Below are positions 26,102-35,464 of a stretch of 64,000 nucleotides of DNA, in pieces. The notes under the pieces were generated by a model. The model was given only the letters and a program-made list of their open reading frames with translations. It was not told the origin of the DNA and ran no database searches. Source of the stretch: UBA685 sp049890115 (GTDB taxonomy: Bacteria > Pseudomonadota > Alphaproteobacteria > Puniceispirillales > Puniceispirillaceae). The first letter of the stretch is position 1; each line of letters starts with the position of its first letter. Position numbers and translations under genes: made by a program. The stretch lies in contig JBMHCC010000013.1 of the NCBI GenBank assembly GCA_049890115.1, positions 11,046-75,045 of the forward strand, given 5' to 3'.

Positions 26102-26840
26102 CTGGACTGATGAAGGCTTTGTTATCTCATCACGTCTTCACGGCGAAAATAACGCTATCATAGGATTATTTACCGCAGAGCATGGCAGACATATGGGGCT
26201 GCTACATGCGGCATCATCAGCCTCTAAAAAAGCATTAATTGAGCCAGGTAATTTGGTCACAGCTGATTGGCGCGCCAGATTGGATGAACAATTAGGCACT
26301 TATCAGTTCGAATTGCAGAAAAGCTATAGTGCGACAATGCTTGATGATGCGCTAAAATTGGCAGCTCTATCATCAGTTTGTGCGCTATTGGAACAAGCAT
26401 TGCCTGAAAGAGAGCCGCAAATCGCCATTTTCAATGCCACCGCAGCCTTATTTGATGTGTTGCATCTATCTGATGATATCGCGCAATGGATGGTGATTTA
26501 TCTGAAATGGGAAATAGGTATGCTTCAGGCACTTGGTTTTGGTTTGGAATTAACGCGATGTGCGGTTAGCGGGGATGAGGCAGCACTTGCCTATGTTAGC
26601 CCACGTTCTGGCCATGCTGTTAGCCGTCATCATGCCGGCCCTTATGAATCGCGCTTATTGGCTTTGCCAGCCTGCCTTGGCGGTGATAGGGAAGTTGCAG
26701 ATGAATTAGAGGCAGGGCTTGCCCTAACAGGTCATTTTCTGAAACGTCATATATTTGCCCTCATTCACAAAGATTTGCCACAACCACGCATTAGACTAGC
26801 CTATTTAGTGGCAAATGGTTATAAACACACAAGTTCTTGA
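26094..26840 (+). CDS. recO: DNA repair protein RecO
   Basis: A 248-residue recombination mediator that loads RecA with RecR. The N-terminal OB fold (WTDEGFVISSRLHGENNAII, GLFTAEHGRHMGLLHAASS) is followed by a helical region ending FLKRHIFALIHKDLPQPR. The ATG at 26094 was chosen because the protein then begins at the conserved MPSWTDEGF; the start overlaps the era stop by 8 bases. The usual zinc-site cysteines of some RecO proteins are not evident. Confidence 0.93.
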   Translation: MPSWTDEGFVISSRLHGENNAIIGLFTAEHGRHMGLLHAASSASKKALIEPGNLVTADWRARLDEQLGTYQFELQKSYSATMLDDALKLAALSSVCALLEQALPEREPQIAIFNATAALFDVLHLSDDIAQWMVIYLKWEIGMLQALGFGLELTRCAVSGDEAALAYVSPRSGHAVSRHHAGPYESRLLALPACLGGDREVADELEAGLALTGHFLKRHIFALIHKDLPQPRIRLAYLVANGYKHTSS

Positions 26841-26867
26841 TATTTTAACCAGATAAAGTGCAATATT

Positions 26868-29090
26868 ATGTCAGATGAAATGCTAGAAGATCCAAAAGCA
26901 TCCATTCTTTCAACAGATTTTTCATCTGCTTTGTCAGAACGATATCTGGCCTATGCTTTATCAACCATTACCTCTCGCTCTTTGCCTGATGTCAGAGATG
27001 GTCTAAAGCCAGTTCACAGACGGCTATTATTTGCCATGCGTCAACTCAAATTAGACCCAGATCAGGGGTTTAAGAAGTCAGCGCGTGTTGTTGGTGATGT
27101 GATGGGTAAATTCCATCCTCATGGTGATGCCGCAATTTATGACGCTATGGTGCGATTGGCACAGGAATTTGCCATGCGTTATCAGCTGGTAGATGGCCAA
27201 GGTAATTTTGGCAATATTGACGGTGATAACGCTGCTGCTATGCGCTACACCGAAGCACGTATGACAGAGGTGGCACGCTTATTGCTAGATGGTATTGATG
27301 AAAATGCCATTGATTTCAGGCCAACCTATGATGGCGAAAGTGAAGAGCCTGTGTTATTGCCAGCAGGCTTTCCGAATTTGCTAGCTAATGGCGCACAAGG
27401 TATTGCGGTTGGTATGGCAACATCAATCCCGCCTCATAATGTGGTGGAATTAGCAGATGCCTCTCTTCATCTGATTAAGCATCCAAGCGCCTCTATCGAT
27501 ACGCTGACCAGCTTTGTCAAAGGGCCTGATTTCCCAACTGGCGGCGTTTTGGTTGAAGATGAGCAGAGCATTCTTGATACCTATCGCACTGGCAAAGGCG
27601 GGTTTCGCCTTCGTTCCTCTTATGAAGTGGAGCGTGAAAAAGGTGGCGGCTGGCAGATTATTGTGACAGAAATTCCTTATCAGGTGCAAAAATCACGCCT
27701 GATAGAGAAAATGGCAGAAATGCTGAATAATAAAAAATTGCCATTTCTAGCGGATATTAGAGATGAATCTGCAGAGGATATCCGCATTATCTTAGAGCCA
27801 AAATCACGGCGCGTTGACCCTGAAGCAGTGATGGAAAATTTGTTTAAAGTCACAGATTTAGAGGTTCGGGTGCCGATGAATCTGAATGTGCTTGATAAGG
27901 ATGGAAAGCCTGGGGTGATGAATCTCAGAGAGGTGTTGAATGCGTGGCTAGCACATCGGCGCGTCGTGCTTCAGCGTCGTTCGCAATTCAGGCTTGATAA
28001 AATTGAACGCCGGCTTGAAATGCTTGAAGGCTATATCATCGTCTTTTTGAATTTGGATGAGGTGATAGCGATCATTCGTGAAGATGACCATCCAAAGCAA
28101 AGTTTGATGGCACGTTTTTCTCTGACCGAGAACCAAGCAAACGGTATTTTGGATATGCGATTGCGCTCTTTGCGCCGGCTTGAAGAAATGGCGTTGCGTG
28201 AAGAAAGAGATAATCTGATTGCAGAACAAGAAGATTTGCTTGCTCTATTGGGTGATGACGCCCTGCAATGGCAGAAAATCACAAGCCAAATCAAAGAGAT
28301 GAAGGCGCTATTCACAAAATCGGATCAGCGTAAAACTCTTTTAGGTGAAGCACCACAAATTGATTATGATCCAACTGAAATACTGGCTGAAAAAGAGCCA
28401 ATTACAGTGATTTGTTCAACAAATGGCTGGGTGCGTGCCATGAAAGGGCATGTTGATTTAACACAAGAGTTTAAATTTAAAGAAGGTGATGAAAAAGCCT
28501 TTGCCTTTCATGCGGAAACCACTGATAAAATCTTGGCTTTTGCCGATAATGGTCGTTTTTATACGATTTCAGGTGATAAATTGCCCAAAGGGCGCGGATT
28601 TGGTGAGCCATTGAACCTCATGGTTGATATTCCAGCAGATGGCACCATTGTCTCATTATTCAGAGCCACAGGCGGGCGTTTACTTGTTGCTGCTAGCTCT
28701 GGTCATGGTCTGATTGTAGATACAGAACAGGCTTTGGCACAAACCAGAGGCGGCAAGCAGGTGTTAAATGTCTCTGGCGATGTGAGGGCAGCAGCTTGTT
28801 GTCAAGCTGATGGTGATAGTGTTGCTGTGGTTGGGGTAAATCGCAAATTGCTTGTCTTTGGGCTTGATGAAGTGCCTGTTATGGCACGTGGCCGCGGTGT
28901 TATTTTGCAGCGTTATAAAGATGGTCATCTGGCAGATATCAAGGTATTTCAGCGTGAAGATGGTCTGTCATGGCAAATGGGCGGGGGACGCACTAGGACA
29001 GAAACTGATTTATCTGTCTGGATTGCCAAGCGTGGCGGTGCTGGTAAATTGCCACCAACAGGCTTTCCACGCCCTGCGAAATTTACCTAA
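26868..29090 (+). CDS. parC: DNA topoisomerase IV subunit A
   Basis: A 740-residue type IIA topoisomerase subunit. It shows YLAYALSTITSRSLPDVRDG and GLKPVHRRLLFAM, and the catalytic tyrosine in AAAMRYTEARMT. C-terminal beta-propeller repeats (about 490-720) lack a GyrA box of the QRRGGKG type, and the length favours ParC over GyrA. It decatenates daughter chromosomes. It follows recO by 27 bases and is convergent with bpt. Confidence 0.93.
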   Translation: MSDEMLEDPKASILSTDFSSALSERYLAYALSTITSRSLPDVRDGLKPVHRRLLFAMRQLKLDPDQGFKKSARVVGDVMGKFHPHGDAAIYDAMVRLAQEFAMRYQLVDGQGNFGNIDGDNAAAMRYTEARMTEVARLLLDGIDENAIDFRPTYDGESEEPVLLPAGFPNLLANGAQGIAVGMATSIPPHNVVELADASLHLIKHPSASIDTLTSFVKGPDFPTGGVLVEDEQSILDTYRTGKGGFRLRSSYEVEREKGGGWQIIVTEIPYQVQKSRLIEKMAEMLNNKKLPFLADIRDESAEDIRIILEPKSRRVDPEAVMENLFKVTDLEVRVPMNLNVLDKDGKPGVMNLREVLNAWLAHRRVVLQRRSQFRLDKIERRLEMLEGYIIVFLNLDEVIAIIREDDHPKQSLMARFSLTENQANGILDMRLRSLRRLEEMALREERDNLIAEQEDLLALLGDDALQWQKITSQIKEMKALFTKSDQRKTLLGEAPQIDYDPTEILAEKEPITVICSTNGWVRAMKGHVDLTQEFKFKEGDEKAFAFHAETTDKILAFADNGRFYTISGDKLPKGRGFGEPLNLMVDIPADGTIVSLFRATGGRLLVAASSGHGLIVDTEQALAQTRGGKQVLNVSGDVRAAACCQADGDSVAVVGVNRKLLVFGLDEVPVMARGRGVILQRYKDGHLADIKVFQREDGLSWQMGGGRTRTETDLSVWIAKRGGAGKLPPTGFPRPAKFT

Positions 29091-29109
29091 TAGCAAGGCA
29101 GGTTAACCT

Positions 29110-29847
29110 TTATAATTCAGCTGTGACTGATAATGGTTCCCATTTGCCATTGCGGAATATCTCTGATGGGCTAAAGCGTGCCTTATATGACATTTTGCGG
29201 CTTTCAGCGACATAATATCCTAAATAGAGATATTGTTTACCAAGCTCTTTTGCAAGCTCTATCATATCAAGGATCATGAAAGTACCAAGTGATCTGGCGC
29301 TAGCTTCGGGATCAAAGAAGCTATAAACAGCACTCAGGCCATCTTGCTGAACATCCATCATAATACAGCCAATCAGCTCATCAGACACATCACGATACTC
29401 AACAAGAAATGTTTGAATAGGGCTGTTATGAATCATGTTCGAAAATTCATGAAAGCTCATTGCCGACATTTGGCCATCTTCATGGCGGCGCGTTAAATAT
29501 TCCTGAAATAAAATATAATGTTCACTTGTCACAGCCCCATCTGTGATAGATCTGGTCAGATCCTGATTGCTCTTGTGGATGCGAGACAGATTTCTGCCAG
29601 ACCGAAAGCGGGTACAGTTCACACGCAAAGGCAAACAGGCCTGACAGAAATGACAGACAGGCTTATAGGCCCAATTTTCAACACGTCTGAAACCAGCAAG
29701 GGCTAATTTATCATGCGCTTCTGGATCTTCAGATAAATCAATCGCCAGACGCTGTTCCTGATTGCCTTCAATATAGGCGCAATCATGGCTGCGTGTCATA
29801 CGCATCCGCAACGGTATTTGGTCAAATTGAGGTTTGCTCTGATCCAT
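29110..29847 (-). CDS. bpt: Aspartate/glutamate leucyltransferase
   Basis: A 245-residue N-end-rule aminoacyl transferase that adds Leu to proteins with N-terminal Asp or Glu. The N-domain Cys motif is VCHFCQACLPLRVN. The C-domain has GCIMMDVQQDGLSAVYSFFDPE and YLYLGYYVAESRKMSYKA. In alphaproteobacteria such Ate-like proteins are Bpt-type. hemB lies 46 bases upstream on the same strand, so the two may be cotranscribed. Confidence 0.92.
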   Translation of the reverse strand: MDQSKPQFDQIPLRMRMTRSHDCAYIEGNQEQRLAIDLSEDPEAHDKLALAGFRRVENWAYKPVCHFCQACLPLRVNCTRFRSGRNLSRIHKSNQDLTRSITDGAVTSEHYILFQEYLTRRHEDGQMSAMSFHEFSNMIHNSPIQTFLVEYRDVSDELIGCIMMDVQQDGLSAVYSFFDPEASARSLGTFMILDMIELAKELGKQYLYLGYYVAESRKMSYKARFSPSEIFRNGKWEPLSVTAEL

Positions 29848-29893
29848 AATTATTACGATCTACGAAAATAAAAAAAATACAAGAGCAGAAATA

Positions 29894-30892
29894 CTAGTCT
29901 TCCACGAGTCGGGAGGCAATATAAGGCGCAAAATAGGTTAAAATACCATCAGCTCCTGCACGTTTAAAGCAAAGCAGAGATTCTGTGATAGCATCTTCAG
30001 CAAGCAGATGATTATCAACAGCCATCTTTAGCATCGCATATTCCCCTGATACCTGATAGGCAAAGCTTGGCATTTGAAAGCTTGTTTTTGCCTCTCTTAG
30101 CACATCAAGATAGGGCATGCCTGGCTTTACCATGATCATATCAGCACCTTCACTGATATCCATTTCAATCTCGCGCAATGCTTCGGCTAAATTGGCAGGG
30201 TTCATTTGATAGGTTTTTTTGCCATCCTTACCCAATGATTTGCCAGCACCAACCGCATCTCTAAATGGTCCATAAAAAGCTGAGGCAAATTTAGCTGCAT
30301 AGGATAAAATGATAACGTTCTGATAACCAGCTTCATCAAGGCCTTGCCTGATGGCACCAACACGACCATCCATCATATCAGATGGCGCGATAATATCGCA
30401 TCCAGCTTGTGCCTGAATAATGGCTTGTTCAACCAATATGGCAACGGTTTCATCATTCAAGATGGCACCATTATCATCTATCAGCCCATCATGGCCATGA
30501 TCAGTATAAGGGTCTAATGCGACATCACAAATAACGCCTAAATCAGGACAGGCGGCTTTGACAGCGCGCACAGCACGGCAGACAAGATTGTCACCATCTG
30601 TTGCTAATGTACCATTTGCATCTTTTAATGAGGGCGCAATTTTTGGAAAAATCGCAATCGCTGGAATGCCAAGCTTAACAGCCTTTTCAGCCTGTATCAC
30701 GAGCTGATCTATTGAATAGCGGTTTACCTCAGGCATAGAAGGGATAGGCTCTGTGACCTCATGGCCTTCAATGACAAATAATGGCCAGATCAGATCATGA
30801 ACTGATAGTGAAACTTCTTGGCTAAGCTGGCGCACAAAAGCTGATTGGCGCAGACGGCGTAATCTGGTTGCCGGGAATGTCCGAAGGCTCAT
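29894..30892 (-). CDS. hemB: Delta-aminolevulinic acid dehydratase (porphobilinogen synthase)
   Basis: A 332-residue heme-pathway enzyme joining two 5-aminolevulinate molecules. Active-site lysines are in SYAAKFASAFYGPF and MVKPGMPYLD. The metal region reads DVALDPYTDHGHDG (123-136), with Asp where zinc-dependent enzymes have Cys, so this belongs to the zinc-independent, probably magnesium-using class common in alphaproteobacteria. It is divergent from the HIBCH-like gene. Confidence 0.95.
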   Translation of the reverse strand: MSLRTFPATRLRRLRQSAFVRQLSQEVSLSVHDLIWPLFVIEGHEVTEPIPSMPEVNRYSIDQLVIQAEKAVKLGIPAIAIFPKIAPSLKDANGTLATDGDNLVCRAVRAVKAACPDLGVICDVALDPYTDHGHDGLIDDNGAILNDETVAILVEQAIIQAQAGCDIIAPSDMMDGRVGAIRQGLDEAGYQNVIILSYAAKFASAFYGPFRDAVGAGKSLGKDGKKTYQMNPANLAEALREIEMDISEGADMIMVKPGMPYLDVLREAKTSFQMPSFAYQVSGEYAMLKMAVDNHLLAEDAITESLLCFKRAGADGILTYFAPYIASRLVED

Positions 30893-31016
30893 CAGCCTTA
30901 CCTCTCAAAAATGGTTATTTTGTATCACTTATCCGCAAATTATAGAAATTTGGGTGGTTCGTCTATGTTTCTTGTGACAAAATAAAAGCCTTCCTAACCT
31001 GGTGAGATGATGAAAT

Positions 31017-32066
31017 ATGGCTTTGATTGAATGCAGAAACGATAAAAATGCGGGTATCATCACCCTTAATAGACCTGAAGCATTGAATGCATTGAACACC
31101 GAAATGGTGGCAGATATCGCAGCAGCTTTACGTCATTGGCAAGATGATGAAACAGTCGCTAGAGTGATCATAACCTCATCAAGCGAGCGTGCTTTTTGTG
31201 CAGGAGGCGATGTGCGCGAAGCTGTTAGCATGATTGCGCAAGCACCCGAAACATCCGCAGAACCTTATTTTTCAGCAGAATATGGGCTTGATATTCAGAT
31301 TGCCTCTTATCCAAAGCCCATTATCAGCCTTGTAAATGGCATTGTGATGGGCGGCGGTCTTGGCCTTGCACGTTTATCAGATATGATGATTGTCAGCGAG
31401 ACTATAAAGCTTGCTATGCCAGAGACAGCAATAGGGTTATTTCCAGATGTTGGTGCCTCACATTTTCTGCGCAAGATGCCAATCGAAGCCGCATTGATGA
31501 TAGGCATGACTGGCACAATCTTAACTTCTGGTGATGTCATGGCCTGGGAGCTAGCTGATGCTCATGTGGCTTTTGATAATTTTGATGAGGTGATAGATAG
31601 GCTTGCCAGCATGCCAAATGACGCAGACTTAAACGTCATGAAAGATACCATATCTGGCCTTACAACAACGCCGCCAGAGCCATTTTATGCCAATCAGATG
31701 GATGTGGTGACATCTGTTTTTGGGCATAATAGCCTTTCAGCCATTATAGATGCTGCTAAAACAGCAAAAGAGGCGGAGCCATGGCATCATGCGCTTACCA
31801 CAAGATGTCCCACCTCTATTGGGTTATTTTGGCATCTAATGATGCGTGCTGATGAGCCTGATAATGCGATTTCTGCCATTCAGCGTGATTATTTCCTAGC
31901 TTGTAAAATGATGAGGCGGCCTGATTTTGTAGAAGGCGTTAGAGCTGTTTTAATAGATAAGGACAATCAACCAAACTGGCAGACAAGCATGGCTGAGGTA
32001 ACTAGCGGTAATGTGCTTGAAGAGTTGTTTGATTTCTCTGGCATGTCCCCCTTGCCAGTCTCGTAA
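31017..32066 (+). CDS. Enoyl-CoA hydratase/isomerase family protein, 3-hydroxyisobutyryl-CoA hydrolase-like
   Basis: A 349-residue crotonase-fold protein. ITLNRPEALNALNTEMV and the oxyanion loop FCAGGDVREA and MGGGLGLARLSD are family features. MPETAIGLFPDVGASHFLRKMP and the length point to the 3-hydroxyisobutyryl-CoA hydrolase branch of valine degradation, rather than a 260-residue enoyl-CoA hydratase. No other valine-pathway gene is nearby. Substrate inferred from family. Confidence 0.85.
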   Translation: MALIECRNDKNAGIITLNRPEALNALNTEMVADIAAALRHWQDDETVARVIITSSSERAFCAGGDVREAVSMIAQAPETSAEPYFSAEYGLDIQIASYPKPIISLVNGIVMGGGLGLARLSDMMIVSETIKLAMPETAIGLFPDVGASHFLRKMPIEAALMIGMTGTILTSGDVMAWELADAHVAFDNFDEVIDRLASMPNDADLNVMKDTISGLTTTPPEPFYANQMDVVTSVFGHNSLSAIIDAAKTAKEAEPWHHALTTRCPTSIGLFWHLMMRADEPDNAISAIQRDYFLACKMMRRPDFVEGVRAVLIDKDNQPNWQTSMAEVTSGNVLEELFDFSGMSPLPVS

Positions 32067-32182
32067 ATCCTCCTTAAAAACCTAAGATAGGGTCAGCTGT
32101 GAGAAAGATGGCTCACTAAAGACTCTGAACAAGCTATTTTCATGACTTGTTGCGATTTAAAAAGATTGAAAGTTTTACACTC

Positions 32183-33505
32183 ATGCGCCTTAGCCAATAT
32201 TTTCTTCCCGTTCTGAAAGAAAACCCCAAAGAAGCACAAATTGTCTCACATCGGTTGATGTTGCGCGCTGGCATGATCCAGCAATCAAGTGCTGGTATTT
32301 ATTCTTGGTTGCCATTGGGGCTGAAGGTGCTTGAGAAGATTGAACAGATTGTTCGTGAAGAGCAAAATCGCGCTGGCGCGCTAGAAATCAAGATGCCAAC
32401 CATTCAGCCAGCAGAATTATGGCAAGAATCAGGGCGTTATGATGATTATGGTCTTGAGATGTTGCGCATTCGTGACCGCCATGAAAGAGATATGCTTTAT
32501 GGCCCGACTAATGAAGAGCAAGTCACAGATATCTGCCGCACACATTTGCGCTCTTACAAAGCCTTGCCTGTTAATCTTTATCATATTCAATGGAAATTCC
32601 GTGATGAAGTGCGCCCGCGCTTTGGTGTGATGCGTGGTCGTGAATTTCTGATGAAAGATGCCTATAGCTTTGATATTAGCCGTGAAGCTGCCAAAGTGGC
32701 CTATAATAAGATGTTTGTTGCCTATCTGAAGACCTTTGCACGCATGGGGCTAACAGCGATCCCAATGGAAGCAGATACCGGACCTATTGGCGGCGATATG
32801 TCTCATGAATTTATTATTTTGGCTGATACCGGTGAATCAGGCGTGTATTTCCATAAAGATTGGCTGAATACCAATATGGTTGCTGATATTTCTTATCAAG
32901 AAGATTTGCAGCCTGTGGTGGATAAATTCACCTCTCTTTATGCCAAAACAGATGAAATGCATGATGACAATGATTGTGATGTCCCAAAAGCTGACCTGAT
33001 GGAAAAGCGCGGCATTGAAGTTGGTCATATTTTCTATTTTGGCACAAAATATTCAGAGCCAATGGGAGCTACCGTACAAGGCCCAGATGGTAAACCGCAA
33101 GCGCTTCATATGGGCTCTTATGGTATCGGCGTTTCACGTCTGGTAGGTGGGATTATTGAGGCAAGCCATGATGATAGGGGTATTATTTGGCCAGATGAAG
33201 TCGCGCCTTTTAACTTGGCCGTGCTAAACCTAAAGCCTGGCCATGAAGCAGCTGATGCCACGTCTGATGCATTATATGCTGAGGCTGAGAAAGCTGGTTT
33301 TGATGTATTGCTTGATGATAGCACAGAATCACCTGGCGCAAAGATGGCAACAATGGATCTTATTGGTGTGCCATGGCAAATTATCTTGGGGCCAAGAAGC
33401 CTTGATAAGGGCGAGGTCGAAGTGAAGTCGCGTAAAACAGGTGAGGTGGTCTCAATGTCGCCAGAATCTGCCATTAGCTTTATCCAAGGCAAATTATCTG
33501 GCTAG
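32183..33505 (+). CDS. proS: Prolyl-tRNA synthetase
   Basis: A 440-residue class II synthetase. The start at 32183 gives the expected MRLSQYFLPVLKE N-terminus. Class II motifs appear in LMLRAGMIQQSSAGIYSWLP, GPTNEEQVTDICR, WKFRDEVRPRFGVMRGREF and the motif 3 region HMGSYGIGVSRLVGG. The anticodon-binding domain is at about 345-440. It lacks the large editing insertion (INS) of the ~570-residue bacterial type, as is usual in alphaproteobacteria, so editing of Ala-tRNA(Pro) would need a separate factor. Confidence 0.95.
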   Translation: MRLSQYFLPVLKENPKEAQIVSHRLMLRAGMIQQSSAGIYSWLPLGLKVLEKIEQIVREEQNRAGALEIKMPTIQPAELWQESGRYDDYGLEMLRIRDRHERDMLYGPTNEEQVTDICRTHLRSYKALPVNLYHIQWKFRDEVRPRFGVMRGREFLMKDAYSFDISREAAKVAYNKMFVAYLKTFARMGLTAIPMEADTGPIGGDMSHEFIILADTGESGVYFHKDWLNTNMVADISYQEDLQPVVDKFTSLYAKTDEMHDDNDCDVPKADLMEKRGIEVGHIFYFGTKYSEPMGATVQGPDGKPQALHMGSYGIGVSRLVGGIIEASHDDRGIIWPDEVAPFNLAVLNLKPGHEAADATSDALYAEAEKAGFDVLLDDSTESPGAKMATMDLIGVPWQIILGPRSLDKGEVEVKSRKTGEVVSMSPESAISFIQGKLSG

Positions 33506-33531
33506 CAGCCTTTTTTAGTGATGGAGATAAA

Positions 33532-34782
33532 ATGATCTTCGGTTCAGTAGAACGTTTAATGGCAATGCGCTATATCAAGGCACGGCGCACAGAAGGTTTT
33601 ATCTCTGTCATTGCATGGTTTTCATTAACAGGCATCACACTTGGTGTGGCAACTCTGATCATTGTGATGTCCGTGATGAATGGTTTCAGAGCTGAGTTGA
33701 TTGGCCGTATATTGGGGTTAAATGGTCATCTGGCTGTTTATGTCGAAGAAGGGCGCGGTGTTCCTGATTTTGACCAATTAGCTGTCCAGCTATCTGATAT
33801 ACCAACTATTATTGCTGTCACGCCTCAAATAGAAGGGCAGATTATGGTCTCATCAAATGGCCGTAATGCTGGTGCTGTTGTGCGCGGTGTCAGATGGTCT
33901 GATTTGGCAGCTCGCAAACCATTATGGTCATCGCTATCAGAAGAGGCCATTACCGGATTTCGCGAAGATGGCGGGGTATTAATTGGCAGGACAATGGCAT
34001 TTCGCCTTGGTGTGAAGGTGGGGGATAAGCTGACCTTATTATCATCAAGAGGCCGCGCAACAGCCCTAGGATCTGTGCCTGTGCGTCAGACTTTTAAAAT
34101 AGCTGGCCTATTTGATGTTGGTATGCATGAATATGATGCCAATTTCATCTTTATGCCACTGGCCAAATCACAGGCCTTTTTCGATTTAGATGATGTCGTC
34201 ACAGGGTTAGAGATTTATAGCTCAGACCCTTATGCCATTTTGAACCTCAGAGATGGTATCCGCAAAAGATTACCAGAAAAACATGTGCTTTATGACTGGC
34301 AAGGGCGTAATTCATCATTTTTGAATGCGCTTGCTGTTGAACGAAATGTGATGTTCCTTATCCTGACCCTTATCATTCTGGTTGCTGCCTTTAATATTAT
34401 TTCATCAATGATTATGCTGGTGCGCTCTAAAAACGCTGATATAGCTGTTATGCGTGCGATGGGGGCAGGGCGTGGCACCATCATGCGGATATTCTTTATG
34501 ACGGGGGCATCTATCGGTTTTATTGGCACGCTAATAGGGACAATCTTAGGGGTTGTATTTTGCTGGCAAATTGACGCTATCAAAGGCTTTATTGAACGCT
34601 TATCAGGCGCTGAATTATTTTCAGCAGAGATTTACTATCTATCACAATTACCAGCCAAGATAGAGCCAGCAGAGGTGCTGATGGTCATTGCAATGGCGCT
34701 TATCTTGTCATTTTTAGCATCCATTTACCCAGCATGGCGGGCCAGCCGCATTGCACCAGCAGAGGTGCTTCGCTATGAGTAA
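33532..34782 (+). CDS. lolC: Lipoprotein-releasing ABC transporter permease (LolC/LolE family)
   Basis: A 416-residue inner-membrane subunit that extracts lipoproteins for transfer to LolA. It has one N-terminal membrane helix (about 25-50), a large periplasmic domain and three C-terminal helices of the FtsX type (about 270-400, with VRSKNADIAVMRAMGAGRG and the ending SRIAPAEVLRYE). Only one LolC/E-type gene is present here, so a homodimeric permease is possible. Its last bases overlap the lolD start. Confidence 0.93.
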   Translation: MIFGSVERLMAMRYIKARRTEGFISVIAWFSLTGITLGVATLIIVMSVMNGFRAELIGRILGLNGHLAVYVEEGRGVPDFDQLAVQLSDIPTIIAVTPQIEGQIMVSSNGRNAGAVVRGVRWSDLAARKPLWSSLSEEAITGFREDGGVLIGRTMAFRLGVKVGDKLTLLSSRGRATALGSVPVRQTFKIAGLFDVGMHEYDANFIFMPLAKSQAFFDLDDVVTGLEIYSSDPYAILNLRDGIRKRLPEKHVLYDWQGRNSSFLNALAVERNVMFLILTLIILVAAFNIISSMIMLVRSKNADIAVMRAMGAGRGTIMRIFFMTGASIGFIGTLIGTILGVVFCWQIDAIKGFIERLSGAELFSAEIYYLSQLPAKIEPAEVLMVIAMALILSFLASIYPAWRASRIAPAEVLRYE

Positions 34783-35464
34783 TGTGGCTCTTGAATTGAT
34801 TAATGTGCAACAACGCTTCCAACAAGGCGGCGCTGTCATCGATATTTTGCGTGGCACCAATCTTCATATTGAAAAAGGCAAAATGACAGCTCTGATTGGC
34901 CCCTCTGGTGCTGGCAAGACGACCTTATTAAACATTGCTGGTTTGCTGGAACAGCCAGCAGATGGCAAAGTTATCATAGATGGTAATGATGTCTCAGATA
35001 TGCGAAGCGGCAAAAAAGCAGCCTTTCGTCGCTCCCATATCGGATTTGTGTTTCAAACACATCGTCTTTTGCCTGAATTTAGTGCTGCTGAAAATATCAT
35101 CATCCCGCAAATGTTAAATGGCTTGAATAAATTTGAGGCACATAAACGAGCTATTCAGCTATTATCCATGATAGGTCTTGAAGAGCGCGCCAATCATCGA
35201 CCAGGTAAATTATCAGGTGGTGAGCAGCAACGTGTCGCTATAGCAAGAGCCGTTGCCAATGCACCATCAATTTTACTAGCTGATGAGCCAACAGGTAATC
35301 TTGATCCTGAAACAGGATTATCTGTCTTTCAAACCTTGCGCCAAATTATCAAAGGCACAGGGGCTGCTGCTTTGATTGTGACACATAATCACGGTCTTGC
35401 ACAAAAGATGGATAAAACTTATTCATTAGAAAATGGCATTGTCAAAGAAGCAACAATATCATGA
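34775..35464 (+). CDS. lolD: Lipoprotein-releasing ABC transporter ATP-binding protein
   Basis: A 229-residue ATPase. Walker A is GPSGAGKTT (42-50), the signature LSGGEQQRVAIARA, and Walker B ILLADEPTGNLD. FVFQTHRLLPEFSAAEN matches the LolD Q-loop region. The ATG at 34775 overlaps the lolC stop by 8 bases and begins the protein at MSNVALEL. Its stop overlaps the dnaE start by 4 bases. Confidence 0.95.
   Translation: MSNVALELINVQQRFQQGGAVIDILRGTNLHIEKGKMTALIGPSGAGKTTLLNIAGLLEQPADGKVIIDGNDVSDMRSGKKAAFRRSHIGFVFQTHRLLPEFSAAENIIIPQMLNGLNKFEAHKRAIQLLSMIGLEERANHRPGKLSGGEQQRVAIARAVANAPSILLADEPTGNLDPETGLSVFQTLRQIIKGTGAAALIVTHNHGLAQKMDKTYSLENGIVKEATIS

Noticed and set aside
29100..29109. Perfect palindrome AGGTTAACCT between parC and bpt as a terminator
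   Set aside because: It has no loop and no T-run on either side, so it cannot form a terminator hairpin; a 10-base palindrome is expected by chance at this window size.
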